DNA of 64,000 nt from JAIVJZ01 sp036386515 (GTDB lineage: Bacteria; Acidobacteriota; Blastocatellia; Pyrinomonadales; Pyrinomonadaceae): contig DASVVO010000068.1 of assembly GCA_036386515.1 (NCBI GenBank), positions 1 through 64,000 of the forward strand, read 5' to 3'. Positions 26,850 to 34,968 of this stretch are shown here, in pieces (the first letter of the stretch is position 1; every line of letters begins with the position of its first letter). A program made the position numbers and the translations under genes. The notes under the pieces were generated by a model that worked only from the letters and a program-made list of their open reading frames with translations, had not been told where the DNA came from and ran no database searches.

Positions 26850-27692
26850 ATGACGATTCAACAACTGAACCCGATGCCCGTCGCGCTGACCATCGCGGGC
26901 TTCGATCCTTCGGGCGGGGCGGGCGTGGTGGCCGACATTAAAACTTTCACGGCCTTCGGCTGCTTCGCCACCGCCGCCGTCACGTCGCTGACGTTTCAGA
27001 ACACGACCGGCGTTTTCGGCGCAACGCACCAGACGGCGGCCGACGTGCGCGCACAGGTGTTGCCCGTGGTCGAAGACTTTCGCGTCGCGGGCGTGAAGAC
27101 CGGCATGCTCCCGACGCGCGAAGTGATCTCGGAAGTCGCGCGCCTGCTCCGCGAGACCACCTTGCGCGAACTCGGCGCAATCGTCGATCCGGTCGTGCGC
27201 TCGACCTCCGGCTTCGACCTCATTGACGACGCCGCGCTCGCCGCTCTGAAATCGGAACTGCTGCCGCTCGCGCGCCTCGTCACGCCCAACCTCCCCGAAG
27301 CCGAGCGCATCACCGGACTCGAAATCAACACGGAAGCGGACATGCGCCGCGCCGCTTCGCTGATGCGCGAGATGGGCGCGCGCGCCGTGCTCGTCAAGGG
27401 CGGACACCTGACGGGCGACGCCCTCGATCTGCTCGACGACGAAGGCCGCGTTGAACTCTTCCGCGCGCCGCGCCTCCACACGGACGCCACGCACGGCACG
27501 GGCTGCACGCTCGCCGCCGCCGTCGCCGCCTGCCTCGCGCGCGGAATGAACCTGAGCGGCGCGGTCGGCGCGGCCAAGCGTTTCGTCACCGAGGCCATCC
27601 GCCGCTCGCCGCAACTCGGGCGCGGCTTCAGCCCGGTCAATCACAACTTGCGCGCGCGGTTTGATGAAACGGGCGGGCTGGAAATCGAATAA
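26850..27692 (+). CDS. thiD: hydroxymethylpyrimidine/phosphomethylpyrimidine kinase
   Basis: 280 residues, ribokinase fold. The hallmark ThiD sequence is complete: ALTIAGFDPSGGAGVVADIK at the N-terminus, VTSLTFQNTTGVFG, GVKTGMLPTREVI, DPVVRSTSG, TPNLPEAERITG, AVLVKGGHLTGDALDLL, and the anion hole/catalytic THGTGCTLAAA with Cys. It phosphorylates HMP twice to give the pyrophosphate used by ThiE, encoded 73 bases upstream. It ends before a very strong bidirectional terminator. Confidence 0.95.
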   Translation: MTIQQLNPMPVALTIAGFDPSGGAGVVADIKTFTAFGCFATAAVTSLTFQNTTGVFGATHQTAADVRAQVLPVVEDFRVAGVKTGMLPTREVISEVARLLRETTLRELGAIVDPVVRSTSGFDLIDDAALAALKSELLPLARLVTPNLPEAERITGLEINTEADMRRAASLMREMGARAVLVKGGHLTGDALDLLDDEGRVELFRAPRLHTDATHGTGCTLAAAVAACLARGMNLSGAVGAAKRFVTEAIRRSPQLGRGFSPVNHNLRARFDETGGLEIE

Positions 27693-27721
27693 GAGAAATT
27701 GTTCGTCATATAGAGGGATAG

Positions 27722-27824
27722 GAGACACGAAAGGGGCACGGAGAGTTAAGCAAAAGCCGATCTCAAATTTGAGATCGGCTTTTGCTTAACTCTCCGTGCC
27801 CTTATATCCAGCTTTCCGTGTCTC
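27722..27824. terminator. very long bidirectional hairpin with a perfect 68-bp palindrome
   Basis: 27734-27767 and 27768-27801 are exact reverse complements with no loop (34-bp arms), core TCTCAAATTTGAGA. An outer arm pair, GAGACACG (27722-27729) and CGTGTCTC (27817-27824), extends it across a short bulge. It lies between thiD and the cyclophilin gene, which converge on it. It lacks the 7-nt period of the other elements. Confidence 0.85.
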
Positions 27825-27835
27825 GCCGGTGAGGC

Positions 27836-28333
27836 TTATTGCGCGTCGCCGGGTTCGATGGTCACTTTCTCCATCACGACATCCGTGCGCGGTTTGTCGT
27901 TGCGGTCTTTCTCGACCGAGGCGATAGCGTCCACCACTTCCTGCCCTTCGATGACGCGCCCGAATTTGCTGTAGCTCGGCGGCAGCGGGTAGTCGGCGTG
28001 CATGATGAAGAACTGCGAGCCGTTGGTGTTCGGCCCGGCGTTCGCCATCGCCACCGTGCCTTTGGCGTATGCGCCGCGGTAGAGTTCGGACGAACGGTTG
28101 ATCTCGTCGGCGAACTTGCCGCCCCCGGCGGATTCGCCGCCGCGCCCCGTGCCGGTCGGGTCGCCGCCCTGAATCATGAAGCCGCTGATGACGCGATGAA
28201 AGATCACGCCGTCGTAGTAGCCTCGCTCGGCCAGTTTGATGAAATTATCGGTCGTCTTCGGCGCGTCTTCCTCCAACAACTCGAAGCGGATCGTGCCGTG
28301 GTTCGTCTTGATGTGTGCGATGCGGTTTGCCAT
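27836..28333 (-). CDS. peptidyl-prolyl cis-trans isomerase, cyclophilin type
   Basis: 165 residues, a single cyclophilin domain with no signal peptide, so cytoplasmic. The substrate-pocket residues are visible: GVIFHRVISGFMIQGGDPTG (Arg/Phe catalytic region), GTVAMANAGPNTNGSQFFI and the C-terminal FGRVIEGQEVVDAI. It accelerates proline isomerisation in protein folding. The start MANRIAHIKTNHGTIRFEL at 28333 is standard. A heptamer hairpin lies immediately upstream. Confidence 0.93.
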   Translation of the reverse strand: MANRIAHIKTNHGTIRFELLEEDAPKTTDNFIKLAERGYYDGVIFHRVISGFMIQGGDPTGTGRGGESAGGGKFADEINRSSELYRGAYAKGTVAMANAGPNTNGSQFFIMHADYPLPPSYSKFGRVIEGQEVVDAIASVEKDRNDKPRTDVVMEKVTIEPGDAQ

Positions 28334-28362
28334 TAGTCTCTCCTCAATGAAATGTCGAAACT

Positions 28363-28445
28363 GAATACAGAAGTCAGAATACAGGAGTCAGAATGAAGCC
28401 TGGGGCACGACTCATTCTGACTCCTGTATTCTGACTTCTGTATTC
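28363..28445. repeat. heptamer hairpin element (GAATACA/GAAGTCA words)
   Basis: Left arm 28363-28396 is GAATACA, GAAGTCA, GAATACA, GGAGTCA, GAATGA; right arm 28412-28445 is its exact reverse complement (34 of 34); loop 15 bases. The right arm encodes the last ten residues and the stop of the HAD gene on the minus strand. Confidence 0.95.
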
Positions 28446-29314
28446 CCGCCGGGTGTGCCCGACAAAATAAACTTCTCGATGGCGGCGGCGACGCCGTCTT
28501 CGTCGTTGCTGCCGGTCACTTGAATTCCTTCGAGTTCGAGCACGCGCGGCTCGGCGTTTGAGACGGCGACGCGCGTGCCCGCAAACTCCAACATCTCCAC
28601 GTCGTTGTGATTGTCGCCGACGGCCATCACTTCGGCGGGCGAGAGCCTGTGCTCGGCGGCGACGGCCGCCAGCCCCGTGCCCTTCGACACGTCCGGGTGA
28701 ATCACATCGATCAGCCCGAAATCAATCGACGGGTAGAGCGTCGTCATCAGCTTGGCGCGCGCGCCGAGTTCCGCCGCGAACACGACGTTCAGGCGTTCGA
28801 TGTCGGCGAACGTGCCGGAGAAGGTGATGTGGACGGGCGCGTGGTCGAGATAGGCTTCGAGCGAGGGCACGTGGAGGATGGCGCGCTCGGCCTCGTCGCC
28901 GTGGATGCGGCGCGACCACTCGATGTATTCCGCGACGGGGCCGTGGGCGGCGCGCAGGTGATCGTAGACGAGCACTCCCGCGCCAAACGCGTCGTCGCTC
29001 ACGAGCGGGTCGGCTCGATAGGCGCGACCGAGCCGCAAGACTTCCCGCGCGGTTTCCAGCGGCAAGAGACTCGCCGAGACGGTTTCGAGCGTGCGCGCGT
29101 GCTTGGTGAGCGCGCCGTTGTGCGCGACGACGGGCACGTCGAGGCCGAGTTTGAGCGCGAGCGGGCGGGCGTCGCGGAAACGCCGCCCCGTGACGAGCGC
29201 GACGCGCACCCCGCGCGCGCGCGCCTGCGCGATGGCATCGGCGTTACGCCCCGACAACTCGCCGAGCGAGTTGAGCAGCGTTCCATCGAGATCGAGCGCG
29301 AGCAGTTGAATCAT
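28412..29314 (-). CDS. Cof-type HAD-IIB phosphatase
   Basis: 300 residues. HAD motif I is DLDGTLL at the N-terminus (nucleophile Asp), motif II is the Thr in ALVTGRR, motif III is the Lys in SKGTGLAAV, and motif IV is VMAVGDNHNDVEML. The C2B cap lies between. Cof-type enzymes dephosphorylate sugar phosphates, FMN or related small molecules; the substrate is not readable. The true family C-terminus is near AAAIEKFI; the last residues NTEVRIQESE are translated from one arm of the adjoining heptamer hairpin, which also gives the TGA stop. Confidence 0.9.
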   Translation of the reverse strand: MIQLLALDLDGTLLNSLGELSGRNADAIAQARARGVRVALVTGRRFRDARPLALKLGLDVPVVAHNGALTKHARTLETVSASLLPLETAREVLRLGRAYRADPLVSDDAFGAGVLVYDHLRAAHGPVAEYIEWSRRIHGDEAERAILHVPSLEAYLDHAPVHITFSGTFADIERLNVVFAAELGARAKLMTTLYPSIDFGLIDVIHPDVSKGTGLAAVAAEHRLSPAEVMAVGDNHNDVEMLEFAGTRVAVSNAEPRVLELEGIQVTGSNDEDGVAAAIEKFILSGTPGGNTEVRIQESE

Positions 29315-29320
29315 AAAAGC

Positions 29321-29467
29321 GTTGACGGGTGATAAGTGACAGATGACAAGATAGAACAGTAAATCGTGAATCGTAAATCGCGGATGGAGGAAAAACGGTT
29401 TTTTCTGTCTCAGGATTGACGATTCATGGCTTTCTCAACCTGTCACCTGCCACCTGTCACCCGTTAC
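29321..29467. repeat. nested heptamer hairpin element (GTGACAG and AATCGTG words)
   Basis: Outer arms: 29321-29350 (GTGATAA, GTGACAG, ATGACAA) and 29439-29467 (CCTGTCA, CCTGCCA, CCTGTCA, CCCGTTA). Inside is a second pair: AATCGTG, AATCGTA, AATCGCG at about 29362-29382 against GATTGACGATTCAT at about 29414-29427. Two word families nest in one locus. It fills the gap between the HAD gene and thrC, which diverge. Confidence 0.85.
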
Positions 29468-29486
29468 TGCCGGACGTTTGCTCCAC

Positions 29487-29516
29487 CTGACGGATGTTTG
29501 GTGGCTGGCGTATGAT
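29487..29516 (+). promoter_or_regulatory. candidate promoter for thrC
   Basis: CTGACG (29487-29492), an 18-base spacer and TATGAT (29511-29516). Good -10, moderate -35; about 50 bases before the ATG at 29566. Confidence 0.4.
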
Positions 29517-29565
29517 GCGGGCGTTTTAATGAACGCGGGAAATACTCTGAAAGGACTCGATTTTC

Positions 29566-30732
29566 ATGTACGTGACACACCTGGAATGCGCGGCGTGCGG
29601 CCTGCGCCACGAGGCACGGCAGTTGCACAATCTCTGTCGCGAGTGCGGCAAGCCGCTGTTGGTTCGTTACGATCTGGAGCGCGCCGCCGCGCAGTTGACG
29701 AAAGAACGTTTACGAGAGAGGTCGGCTGATTTATGGCGTTACAGAGAGGTGCTGCCCGTCGCGCACGAAGAAAATATCGTCTCGCTCGGCGAAGGCTGGA
29801 CGCCGCTGCTGCGAGCCGCGCGGCTGGGCGAGCGGTTGGGACTCGACCAACTCTACATCAAGGACGAGTCGCAGAACCCGACGCAGAGTTTCAAGGCGCG
29901 CGGGATGACGGCGGCCGTCTCGATGGCGAAGGAGTTGGGCGCGCGTAAACTCGCCGTGCCCTCGGCCGGAAACGCGGCGGGCGCGCTCGCCGCCTACTGT
30001 GCCCGCGCCGGAATCGAAGCGCACATCTTCATGCCGCGCGATACGCCGCGCGCCAACATCGTCGAATGCGAGCAGACGGGCGCGCACGTCACGCTGTTGG
30101 ACGGGCTGATCACGGATTGCGGCGCGGAGGTGGGCAGGCGCAAAGAGGCGGAAGGCTGGTTCGACGTTTCGACTTTGAAAGAGCCGTATCGCGTCGAGGG
30201 CAAAAAGACGCTCGGCTACGAGTTGGCCGAACAGTTCGAGTGGGAGTTGCCCGACGTGATCATCTACCCGACGGGCGGCGGCACGGGACTCATCGGCATG
30301 TGGAAGGCTTTCGAGGAGATGGAAGCGATGGGATGGATCGACGGCAAACGACCGCGGATGGTGACGGTGCAGGCCGCCGGGTGCGCGCCCATCGTGCGCG
30401 CGTTCGAGCGGGGCGAGCGTTTCGCGGAAGAGTTTCCCGATGCCGCCACGACCGCTTCCGGCCTGCGCGTGCCGCGCGCCATCGGCGACTTCTTGATCCT
30501 CGACGCGCTCAGGGCATCGGGCGGAACGGCCGTCAGCGTGACGGACGACGAGTTGATCGCGGCGACGCGCGAGATCGGCGCGGCGGAAGGTCTGTTCTGC
30601 GCGCCCGAAGGCGCGGCGTGCCTGCCCGCGCTCAAGCTGCTGCTGGCGGAAGGCGCGGTCGCGCCGACGGAGCGCGTCGTGCTTTTCAACACGGGCGCGG
30701 GCGTGAAATATCTGGAGAGTTATTCATCTTGA
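29566..30732 (+). CDS. thrC: threonine synthase
   Basis: 388 residues, PLP fold type II. It starts with a zinc-ribbon (CAACG...CRECG) typical of this threonine synthase subgroup, then VSLGEGWTPLLRA, the PLP lysine in PTQSFKARGMT (about residue 112), PSAGNAAGALAAYCARAG and the phosphate-binding YPTGGGTGLIGMW. It converts O-phosphohomoserine to threonine and phosphate. Its stop codon overlaps the start of the next small membrane-protein gene, so the two are probably translationally coupled. Other pathway genes are not in this window. Confidence 0.93.
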   Translation: MYVTHLECAACGLRHEARQLHNLCRECGKPLLVRYDLERAAAQLTKERLRERSADLWRYREVLPVAHEENIVSLGEGWTPLLRAARLGERLGLDQLYIKDESQNPTQSFKARGMTAAVSMAKELGARKLAVPSAGNAAGALAAYCARAGIEAHIFMPRDTPRANIVECEQTGAHVTLLDGLITDCGAEVGRRKEAEGWFDVSTLKEPYRVEGKKTLGYELAEQFEWELPDVIIYPTGGGTGLIGMWKAFEEMEAMGWIDGKRPRMVTVQAAGCAPIVRAFERGERFAEEFPDAATTASGLRVPRAIGDFLILDALRASGGTAVSVTDDELIAATREIGAAEGLFCAPEGAACLPALKLLLAEGAVAPTERVVLFNTGAGVKYLESYSS

Positions 30733-31100
30733 GAAGCCGCGCGCAAAAGCAAAGCCGGGCGTTTTGGACGCGTCTCATGTTCTACGTCTCGGCGTTGAAC
30801 GTGGCGGGCATCCTGTGTCTCAACGCGGCGACGCGTGCGCCCGAACCGCTCGCGACGACGGACGCGGGCTACGGGATGTGGTCGCGCGGGTGGGCGGCCG
30901 CGCTCGATTCGCTCGGATTCACTTTGATGATGCCGGGGATATTTTTCGCCTCCTCGGTCTTTGTGGGCGCGCACGTGCTGGCCTGGAACGAGCGTGCGAC
31001 GCGCTCCGTCTGGTACGCGACGGGGTTTGGGATCAACTTGTTGACGGTGTGGAGAGTCGGCGTCGCGTGGCACGCGGCGCGGGAGACGGGAAGAAAATGA
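30729..31100 (+). CDS. small membrane protein of unknown function
   Basis: 123 residues if translation starts at TTG 30729, which has a GGAGAG ribosome-binding site 10 bases upstream and overlaps the thrC stop; the alternative ATG at 30777 gives 107 residues (MFYVSALNVAGILCLNAATR). Two hydrophobic stretches (LDSLGFTLMMPGIFFASSVF and a C-terminal one around GFGINLLTVWRVGV) suggest an inner-membrane protein. I do not recognise the family. Confidence 0.65.
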   Translation: MRSRAQKQSRAFWTRLMFYVSALNVAGILCLNAATRAPEPLATTDAGYGMWSRGWAAALDSLGFTLMMPGIFFASSVFVGAHVLAWNERATRSVWYATGFGINLLTVWRVGVAWHAARETGRK

Positions 31101-31114
31101 TGGGAGAAGTGGTG

Positions 31115-32479
31115 ATGAAAAGGCGTTTGCCCGCGGCGTTGTTCGTGCTGCACGTGACGATGCTGCTGCTCATAATCTGGTTGGCTTCCTATAGCCTCGC
31201 GCACGCGCAAACCGGCGCGACCTCGAAGTTGCAGCCGGACGCTGCGACGGCGAATAAAACTCCGGCTCCGACCGCGACGACGAACGTGGAAGCCGACCGC
31301 GCCCGCTTCGACAGGACGCGCCTTGAAGGATTCGAGGCTCTCTACAATCTCGACTACGAGGCGGCGCGCGCGCGCTTCCGCGAACTCGCGCGCCTGTACC
31401 CGGATCACCCGGCCGGGGCGCAATTTCTCGCGGCGAGCTTATGGCTGGAGACTTTGAATGAGTCGCGCCGTTTGCAGTCGGGGTTGTACAACAACGAGTC
31501 GTTCTACGCGAAGACGGAAGACAAGGTTGACCCGCAGGTCGTCGCGCAGTTTAAAGAGTGGACGCGCACGGCCAAACAATTGGCCGAGGCGCGCCTGAAG
31601 CGGAACCCCAGGGACGCCGAAGCTCTCTACTTCCTCGGCGCGACGCAAGGCTTGAAGGCGGCGTTCGCCGGGGCGGTCGAGCGCAGTTTCGTCTCGGCTC
31701 TGCGCAGCGGTTCGGACGCCGTCGAACGCCACCGCGAAACCATCAAACTCGACCCGAACTATCGCGACGCGGAATTGACCATCGGCATGCAGGATTACAT
31801 CGTCGGCGGTCTCGCCCTGCCCTACAAGATTCTCGCGGGCATGACCGGCACGCGCGGCTCGAAGCGGCGCGGCCTCGCCACGCTCGAACGCGTGGCGCGC
31901 GAAGGCCAATGGGCGAAAGACGACGCGCGCGTGATGCTCATCCCGCTCTACAAGCGCGAGCGGCGTTATGCGGACGCCGCCGCGTTCGCGCGCGAACTCG
32001 CCGCGAAGTATCCGAAGAATTACCTGTTCAAGTTGGAGTATGCCGACGCGCTCGTCTCGCAGGCGGCGACGGAACGCGCGGGCGGCGGGGCGGCGCAGGC
32101 GGCGAACACGGAGCGCGAAGCATTCGCCATCTTCGACGCGCTCCTGCGCGACCGCGCCACGCGCGACGCGGCCGCACGCCAACTCGACCTCATCCATTTC
32201 CAGTACGGCGAAGCTCTCTTCGTCGCCGGGCAGTTCGAGCGCGCGGCGAGAGAGTTTCTGGCGGCCGCCGCCGTCCCCAAAGCGGAAGCGAATCAGGCGA
32301 CGCTGGCGCGCCTGCGCGCCGCGCAGACGCTTGATCTCGCGGGCAAACGCGGCGACGCGCTCGCGCAGTACAAACTCGTCGCCGCGCGCCCGAACGTCTA
32401 CGACTCGCTCGAAGAAGCGCGGCGCGGCCTGCGTGAACCCTATCGCCAGCCCGCGCCGAAACCGGCGGAAGAGAATTAA
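31115..32479 (+). CDS. exported TPR-type protein of unknown function
   Basis: 454 residues beginning MKRRLPAALFVLHVTMLLLI; GGGAGAAG lies just upstream. The first 35 residues form a signal peptide or anchor ending ...SLAHAQ. The rest is helical: LEGFEALYNLDYEAARARFR, RNPRDAEALYFLGATQGL, KLDPNYRDAELTIGMQDYIV, RRGLATLERVAREGQWAKDD, GEALFVAGQFERAAREFL, all TPR-like, so it is probably periplasmic and protein-binding. A conserved block around GGLALPYKILAGMTG is not a standard TPR. Methionines at 31097 and 31100 are alternative starts. Confidence 0.75.
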   Translation: MKRRLPAALFVLHVTMLLLIIWLASYSLAHAQTGATSKLQPDAATANKTPAPTATTNVEADRARFDRTRLEGFEALYNLDYEAARARFRELARLYPDHPAGAQFLAASLWLETLNESRRLQSGLYNNESFYAKTEDKVDPQVVAQFKEWTRTAKQLAEARLKRNPRDAEALYFLGATQGLKAAFAGAVERSFVSALRSGSDAVERHRETIKLDPNYRDAELTIGMQDYIVGGLALPYKILAGMTGTRGSKRRGLATLERVAREGQWAKDDARVMLIPLYKRERRYADAAAFARELAAKYPKNYLFKLEYADALVSQAATERAGGGAAQAANTEREAFAIFDALLRDRATRDAAARQLDLIHFQYGEALFVAGQFERAAREFLAAAAVPKAEANQATLARLRAAQTLDLAGKRGDALAQYKLVAARPNVYDSLEEARRGLREPYRQPAPKPAEEN

Positions 32480-32482
32480 AGG

Positions 32483-32633
32483 CTGTCGGTCGTCCGTGGC
32501 CTGTTGTCCGTTGTGTGAGTCCGTGTCACCAACTACCAAACAACGGGCGGAGCAATGGGCAGCAGGCCACGGCGACGGGCAACGAACAGCTAACAACCGA
32601 CAACTGACAACTGACAACTGACGACGGACAAGG
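32483..32633. repeat. heptamer hairpin element (GTCAGTT family, diverged)
   Basis: Left side GTCGGTC, GTCCGTG, GCCTGTT, GTCCGTT; right side CAACCGA, CAACTGA, CAACTGA, CAACTGA, CGACGGA. An inner pair GTGGCCTG / CAGGCCAC also folds. It fills the whole 168-base gap between the TPR gene and the phosphatase-like gene. Confidence 0.8.
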
Positions 32634-32647
32634 ATTGAGGTGAAGCA

Positions 32648-33925
32648 GTGCAAAAGTATTCGACCGGAGGCGCGGGTGAGACGCGACCGCGCCGCTTGTT
32701 ATTGTGTCTCGACGGGGTGCCTTACGAAGTGATCAAGGCGGCGCGTTCGCGCGGCCTGTTCGCGCGCTTCGGCGAGCCGTCCGGGTTGCTCTCGCCCTTC
32801 CCGACCATGACCAACGTCGCGCTCGCGCAGATGCTCGGCGCGAGCGTGCCGCTCGGCTACGAGAGTCTCTACTTCAACAGGGATGAGCAGGAGTTGTGCG
32901 GCGGCATCCGCAAGTACATCGGCCGCCGCACGCCCGACAAGGTGCCCTCGTCCTACATGGACGAACTCGACTATCAGGAGCCGCTGCCCTTCGAGTTTCT
33001 CGTCTACGTCGCGCCCGACGCCGTCTGGCGCGCCGACATGCGACGCTTCCGCGAGAAGTTTCGCGCCGCGCCGCCCGAACGCGATTTCTTCGCCTTCCTC
33101 AAAGGCACGGACGGGCTGCTCCACATCCGCGGCCCGCAAAAACTGAACGTCGCCCTCGAATCGCTCGACCGCATTCTCACGGACATTCAAGCCTACTGCG
33201 GCGCGGAAACAGAGATCGTCCTCTTCTCCGACCACGGTATGAACCTCGAAGAGAATCAAAAAATCCACTTGCAGACGCACCTGCGCGCTGGCGGCTACGA
33301 AGTCAAAGAACGCTTCGAGCCGGGTCGCGGCAAACGCCGCGTCGCCGCGCCCGCCTTCGGTCTCTGCGGCTACGCCGCCGTCTACTGTGCCGACGAAACC
33401 GACCCCGCCGAAGTTGCCGACGCGCTCACGACGCTCGAAGGCGTTGACTTCAGTCTCCACCGCGAAGGCGAGTCGGCCGTCGTCGTGCGCGGCGCGCGCG
33501 GCACGGCGCGCATCACACGCGAACAGAACGGCCACGCGCGCTACGCTTACGAACAACTCACGGGCGACCCCCTGCAACTCGACGGCGTGCAACGCGCGCT
33601 CCGCGACTCAGGCCAACTCGACGCGCGCGGCTATGCCTCCGACGCCGACTGGTACGCCCGCACCGCCGCGCACGTCTACCCCGACGCGCTCGCCAACCTC
33701 CACGCCTCGCTCCACGAGCCGCGCGTGCGCCACACGGCCGACGTGCTCGTCAGTTGCCACGACGGCTACTACTACGGCATGTCCTTCTTCAGCCGCTTCG
33801 TCCGCCTCGCCGCCACCCACGGCAACGCCCTGCGCGCCAGTTCCACCGCCTTCCTCATGAGCACGCACCGCCAATTCCCCGCGCACGTCCGCGCGGGCGA
33901 AGCCAGGCCACTTTTACGTGAGTAG
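32648..33925 (+). CDS. alkaline-phosphatase-superfamily hydrolase
   Basis: 425 residues. The superfamily's metal and nucleophile motifs are present: LLLCLDGVPYEVIKAA (Asp) at the N-terminus, SPFPTMTNVALAQML (candidate Thr nucleophile) and IVLFSDHGMN (Asp-His metal ligands) at about residue 195; a later CHDGYYYGMSFF provides another His. This is the pattern of type I phosphodiesterase/nucleotide pyrophosphatase or phosphoglycerol-transferase relatives. No signal peptide or membrane span is evident. GTG start at 32648 with GAGGTGAA upstream. Substrate unknown. Confidence 0.78.
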   Translation: MQKYSTGGAGETRPRRLLLCLDGVPYEVIKAARSRGLFARFGEPSGLLSPFPTMTNVALAQMLGASVPLGYESLYFNRDEQELCGGIRKYIGRRTPDKVPSSYMDELDYQEPLPFEFLVYVAPDAVWRADMRRFREKFRAAPPERDFFAFLKGTDGLLHIRGPQKLNVALESLDRILTDIQAYCGAETEIVLFSDHGMNLEENQKIHLQTHLRAGGYEVKERFEPGRGKRRVAAPAFGLCGYAAVYCADETDPAEVADALTTLEGVDFSLHREGESAVVVRGARGTARITREQNGHARYAYEQLTGDPLQLDGVQRALRDSGQLDARGYASDADWYARTAAHVYPDALANLHASLHEPRVRHTADVLVSCHDGYYYGMSFFSRFVRLAATHGNALRASSTAFLMSTHRQFPAHVRAGEARPLLRE

Positions 33926-33976
33926 TGAGAACAGGAAGATAAGGTAGGCGGAAATCTGAAATGCGAAAAGGCTTGC

Positions 33977-34216
33977 TTAACTCTGCCCGTATGCGTGCAA
34001 GAAGTCCTCGCGTGGGATACCGGCCTGGGTGCAGATAGCTCGCAAGGTGGAACTCTTCAGGTGTGCGTGGTTGGGCAATGTCAGCGGCGTGCGCGTGCCG
34101 TCCAGATTGTCACGCACCATCGCGATATGCTCCCGCTCGCGGACGATGCGAAATCCGAGCGACTCTAACGCGTTAAGGACGCGCGCCTTCGGAGCATCAA
34201 CCGGAAACTTGCCCAC
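33977..34216 (-). CDS. hicA: HicA family toxin
   Basis: 79 residues, MGKFPVDAPKARVLNALESL, GFRIVREREHIAMVRDNLDG, LTLPNHAHLKSSTLRAICTQ, AGIPREDFL. This is the HicA/YcfA fold; the active-site His appears as EHIAM. GTG start at 34216 overlaps the stop of the upstream hicB by one base, the compact hicB-hicA order. Small genes here are less GC-rich than the neighbouring metabolic genes. Confidence 0.87.
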   Translation of the reverse strand: MGKFPVDAPKARVLNALESLGFRIVREREHIAMVRDNLDGTRTPLTLPNHAHLKSSTLRAICTQAGIPREDFLHAYGQS

Positions 34217-34440
34217 TAAGCGGCGACTCCCGTCTCCGCGACAAATGCTTCCAGCACCGGCGATTCATCTTCCAACACTTCCGCGCCAAACGTCTCAATA
34301 TGAAACCGGATGGCCGACTTCACATCCGCCAAAGCCTCTTCGTAAGAATCGCCCGCCCCCACCACCACGCCTTTGAGGCCGAGCGGGTAAGCCACGTAAC
34401 CGTCGGCGTGTTTCTCAATCAAAATCTTTACAGACTTCAT
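34216..34440 (-). CDS. hicB: HicB family antitoxin
   Basis: 74 residues, MKSVKILIEKHADGYVAYPL, GLKGVVVGAGDSYEEALADV, KSAIRFHIETFG: the HicB domain without a DNA-binding extension. ATG at 34440 has GGAGGCG six bases upstream; codons further upstream are not needed. It forms an operon with hicA immediately downstream. Confidence 0.85.
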   Translation of the reverse strand: MKSVKILIEKHADGYVAYPLGLKGVVVGAGDSYEEALADVKSAIRFHIETFGAEVLEDESPVLEAFVAETGVAA

Positions 34441-34536
34441 TCCATCGCCTCCACAGGGGCATACTATCACACGGAGCAGAAGCGTCTAACGGCCGACTTA
34501 TACAAGTTACTGGAGAGGACACAAACGCAGATGCTA

Positions 34537-34616
34537 AGATGCCGTAAGATAAGGCATCTATGTCGAAAGAGAGATTCGAGACTCTTCGTGATGCAATGAA
34601 GGATTGGAAGAATTAG
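34537..34616 (+). other. hairpin followed by a 18-codon open frame
   Basis: AGATGCC and GGCATCT form a 7-bp stem around a short loop. The stem runs straight into ATG at 34560, opening a short frame, MSKERFETLRDAMKDWKN, that stops 9 bases before the next gene. It could be a leader peptide controlling the 79-residue protein, or the remnant of a decayed gene. Confidence 0.3.
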
Positions 34617-34625
34617 CGGGAGATA

Positions 34626-34865
34626 ATGATGATCTTCCTGATCGAGTATGACCGCCCCCGCGGAGAGTTAGTTACCTTCAAGTCTTTCGACGACTCAGAA
34701 CGTCGAAATGCTGAAGACGCGCGGCTCGACATGGAACTGGAACTCAATCATCTTGGAACAGAGCATGAGGTCGTCATATTAGAAGCGGCTACCGAAGACG
34801 CTTTGCGGCGGACGCATCGCCGGTACTTTGAGAATTTATCCGAGCTAGTCAATTCGCCCGCGTAA
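34626..34865 (+). CDS. small protein of unknown function
   Basis: 79 residues, MMIFLIEYDRPRGELVTFKS, then FDDSERRNAEDARLDMELEL and ATEDALRRTHRRYFENLSEL. It looks like a compact alpha/beta protein with many charged residues and no membrane span. GGGAGAT lies just before the ATG. I do not recognise the family. It sits beside the hicBA operon on the other strand in an AT-richer patch, so an accessory or toxin-antitoxin-associated origin is possible. Confidence 0.6.
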   Translation: MMIFLIEYDRPRGELVTFKSFDDSERRNAEDARLDMELELNHLGTEHEVVILEAATEDALRRTHRRYFENLSELVNSPA

Positions 34866-34968
34866 CACGCTTCCTCTGTTGTGGAAACTCTCGCCTTTAG
34901 CAGTTGCCCTCTATTTCATTGCCTGCCTTCCTTGACCGCCCGGCACGTCTGCGCGTACAAAACAGTGT

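Noticed and set aside
30066..30728. Long frame upstream of the small membrane protein after thrC
   Set aside because: It is the out-of-frame shadow of thrC; only the part from 30729 has hydrophobic spans and a ribosome-binding site.
29566..30732. Alternative annotation of thrC as cysteate synthase or another fold-II PLP enzyme
   Set aside because: The zinc-ribbon start plus SFKARGMT and PSAGNAAGA fit threonine synthase best; no sulfonate genes are nearby, though this is not excluded.
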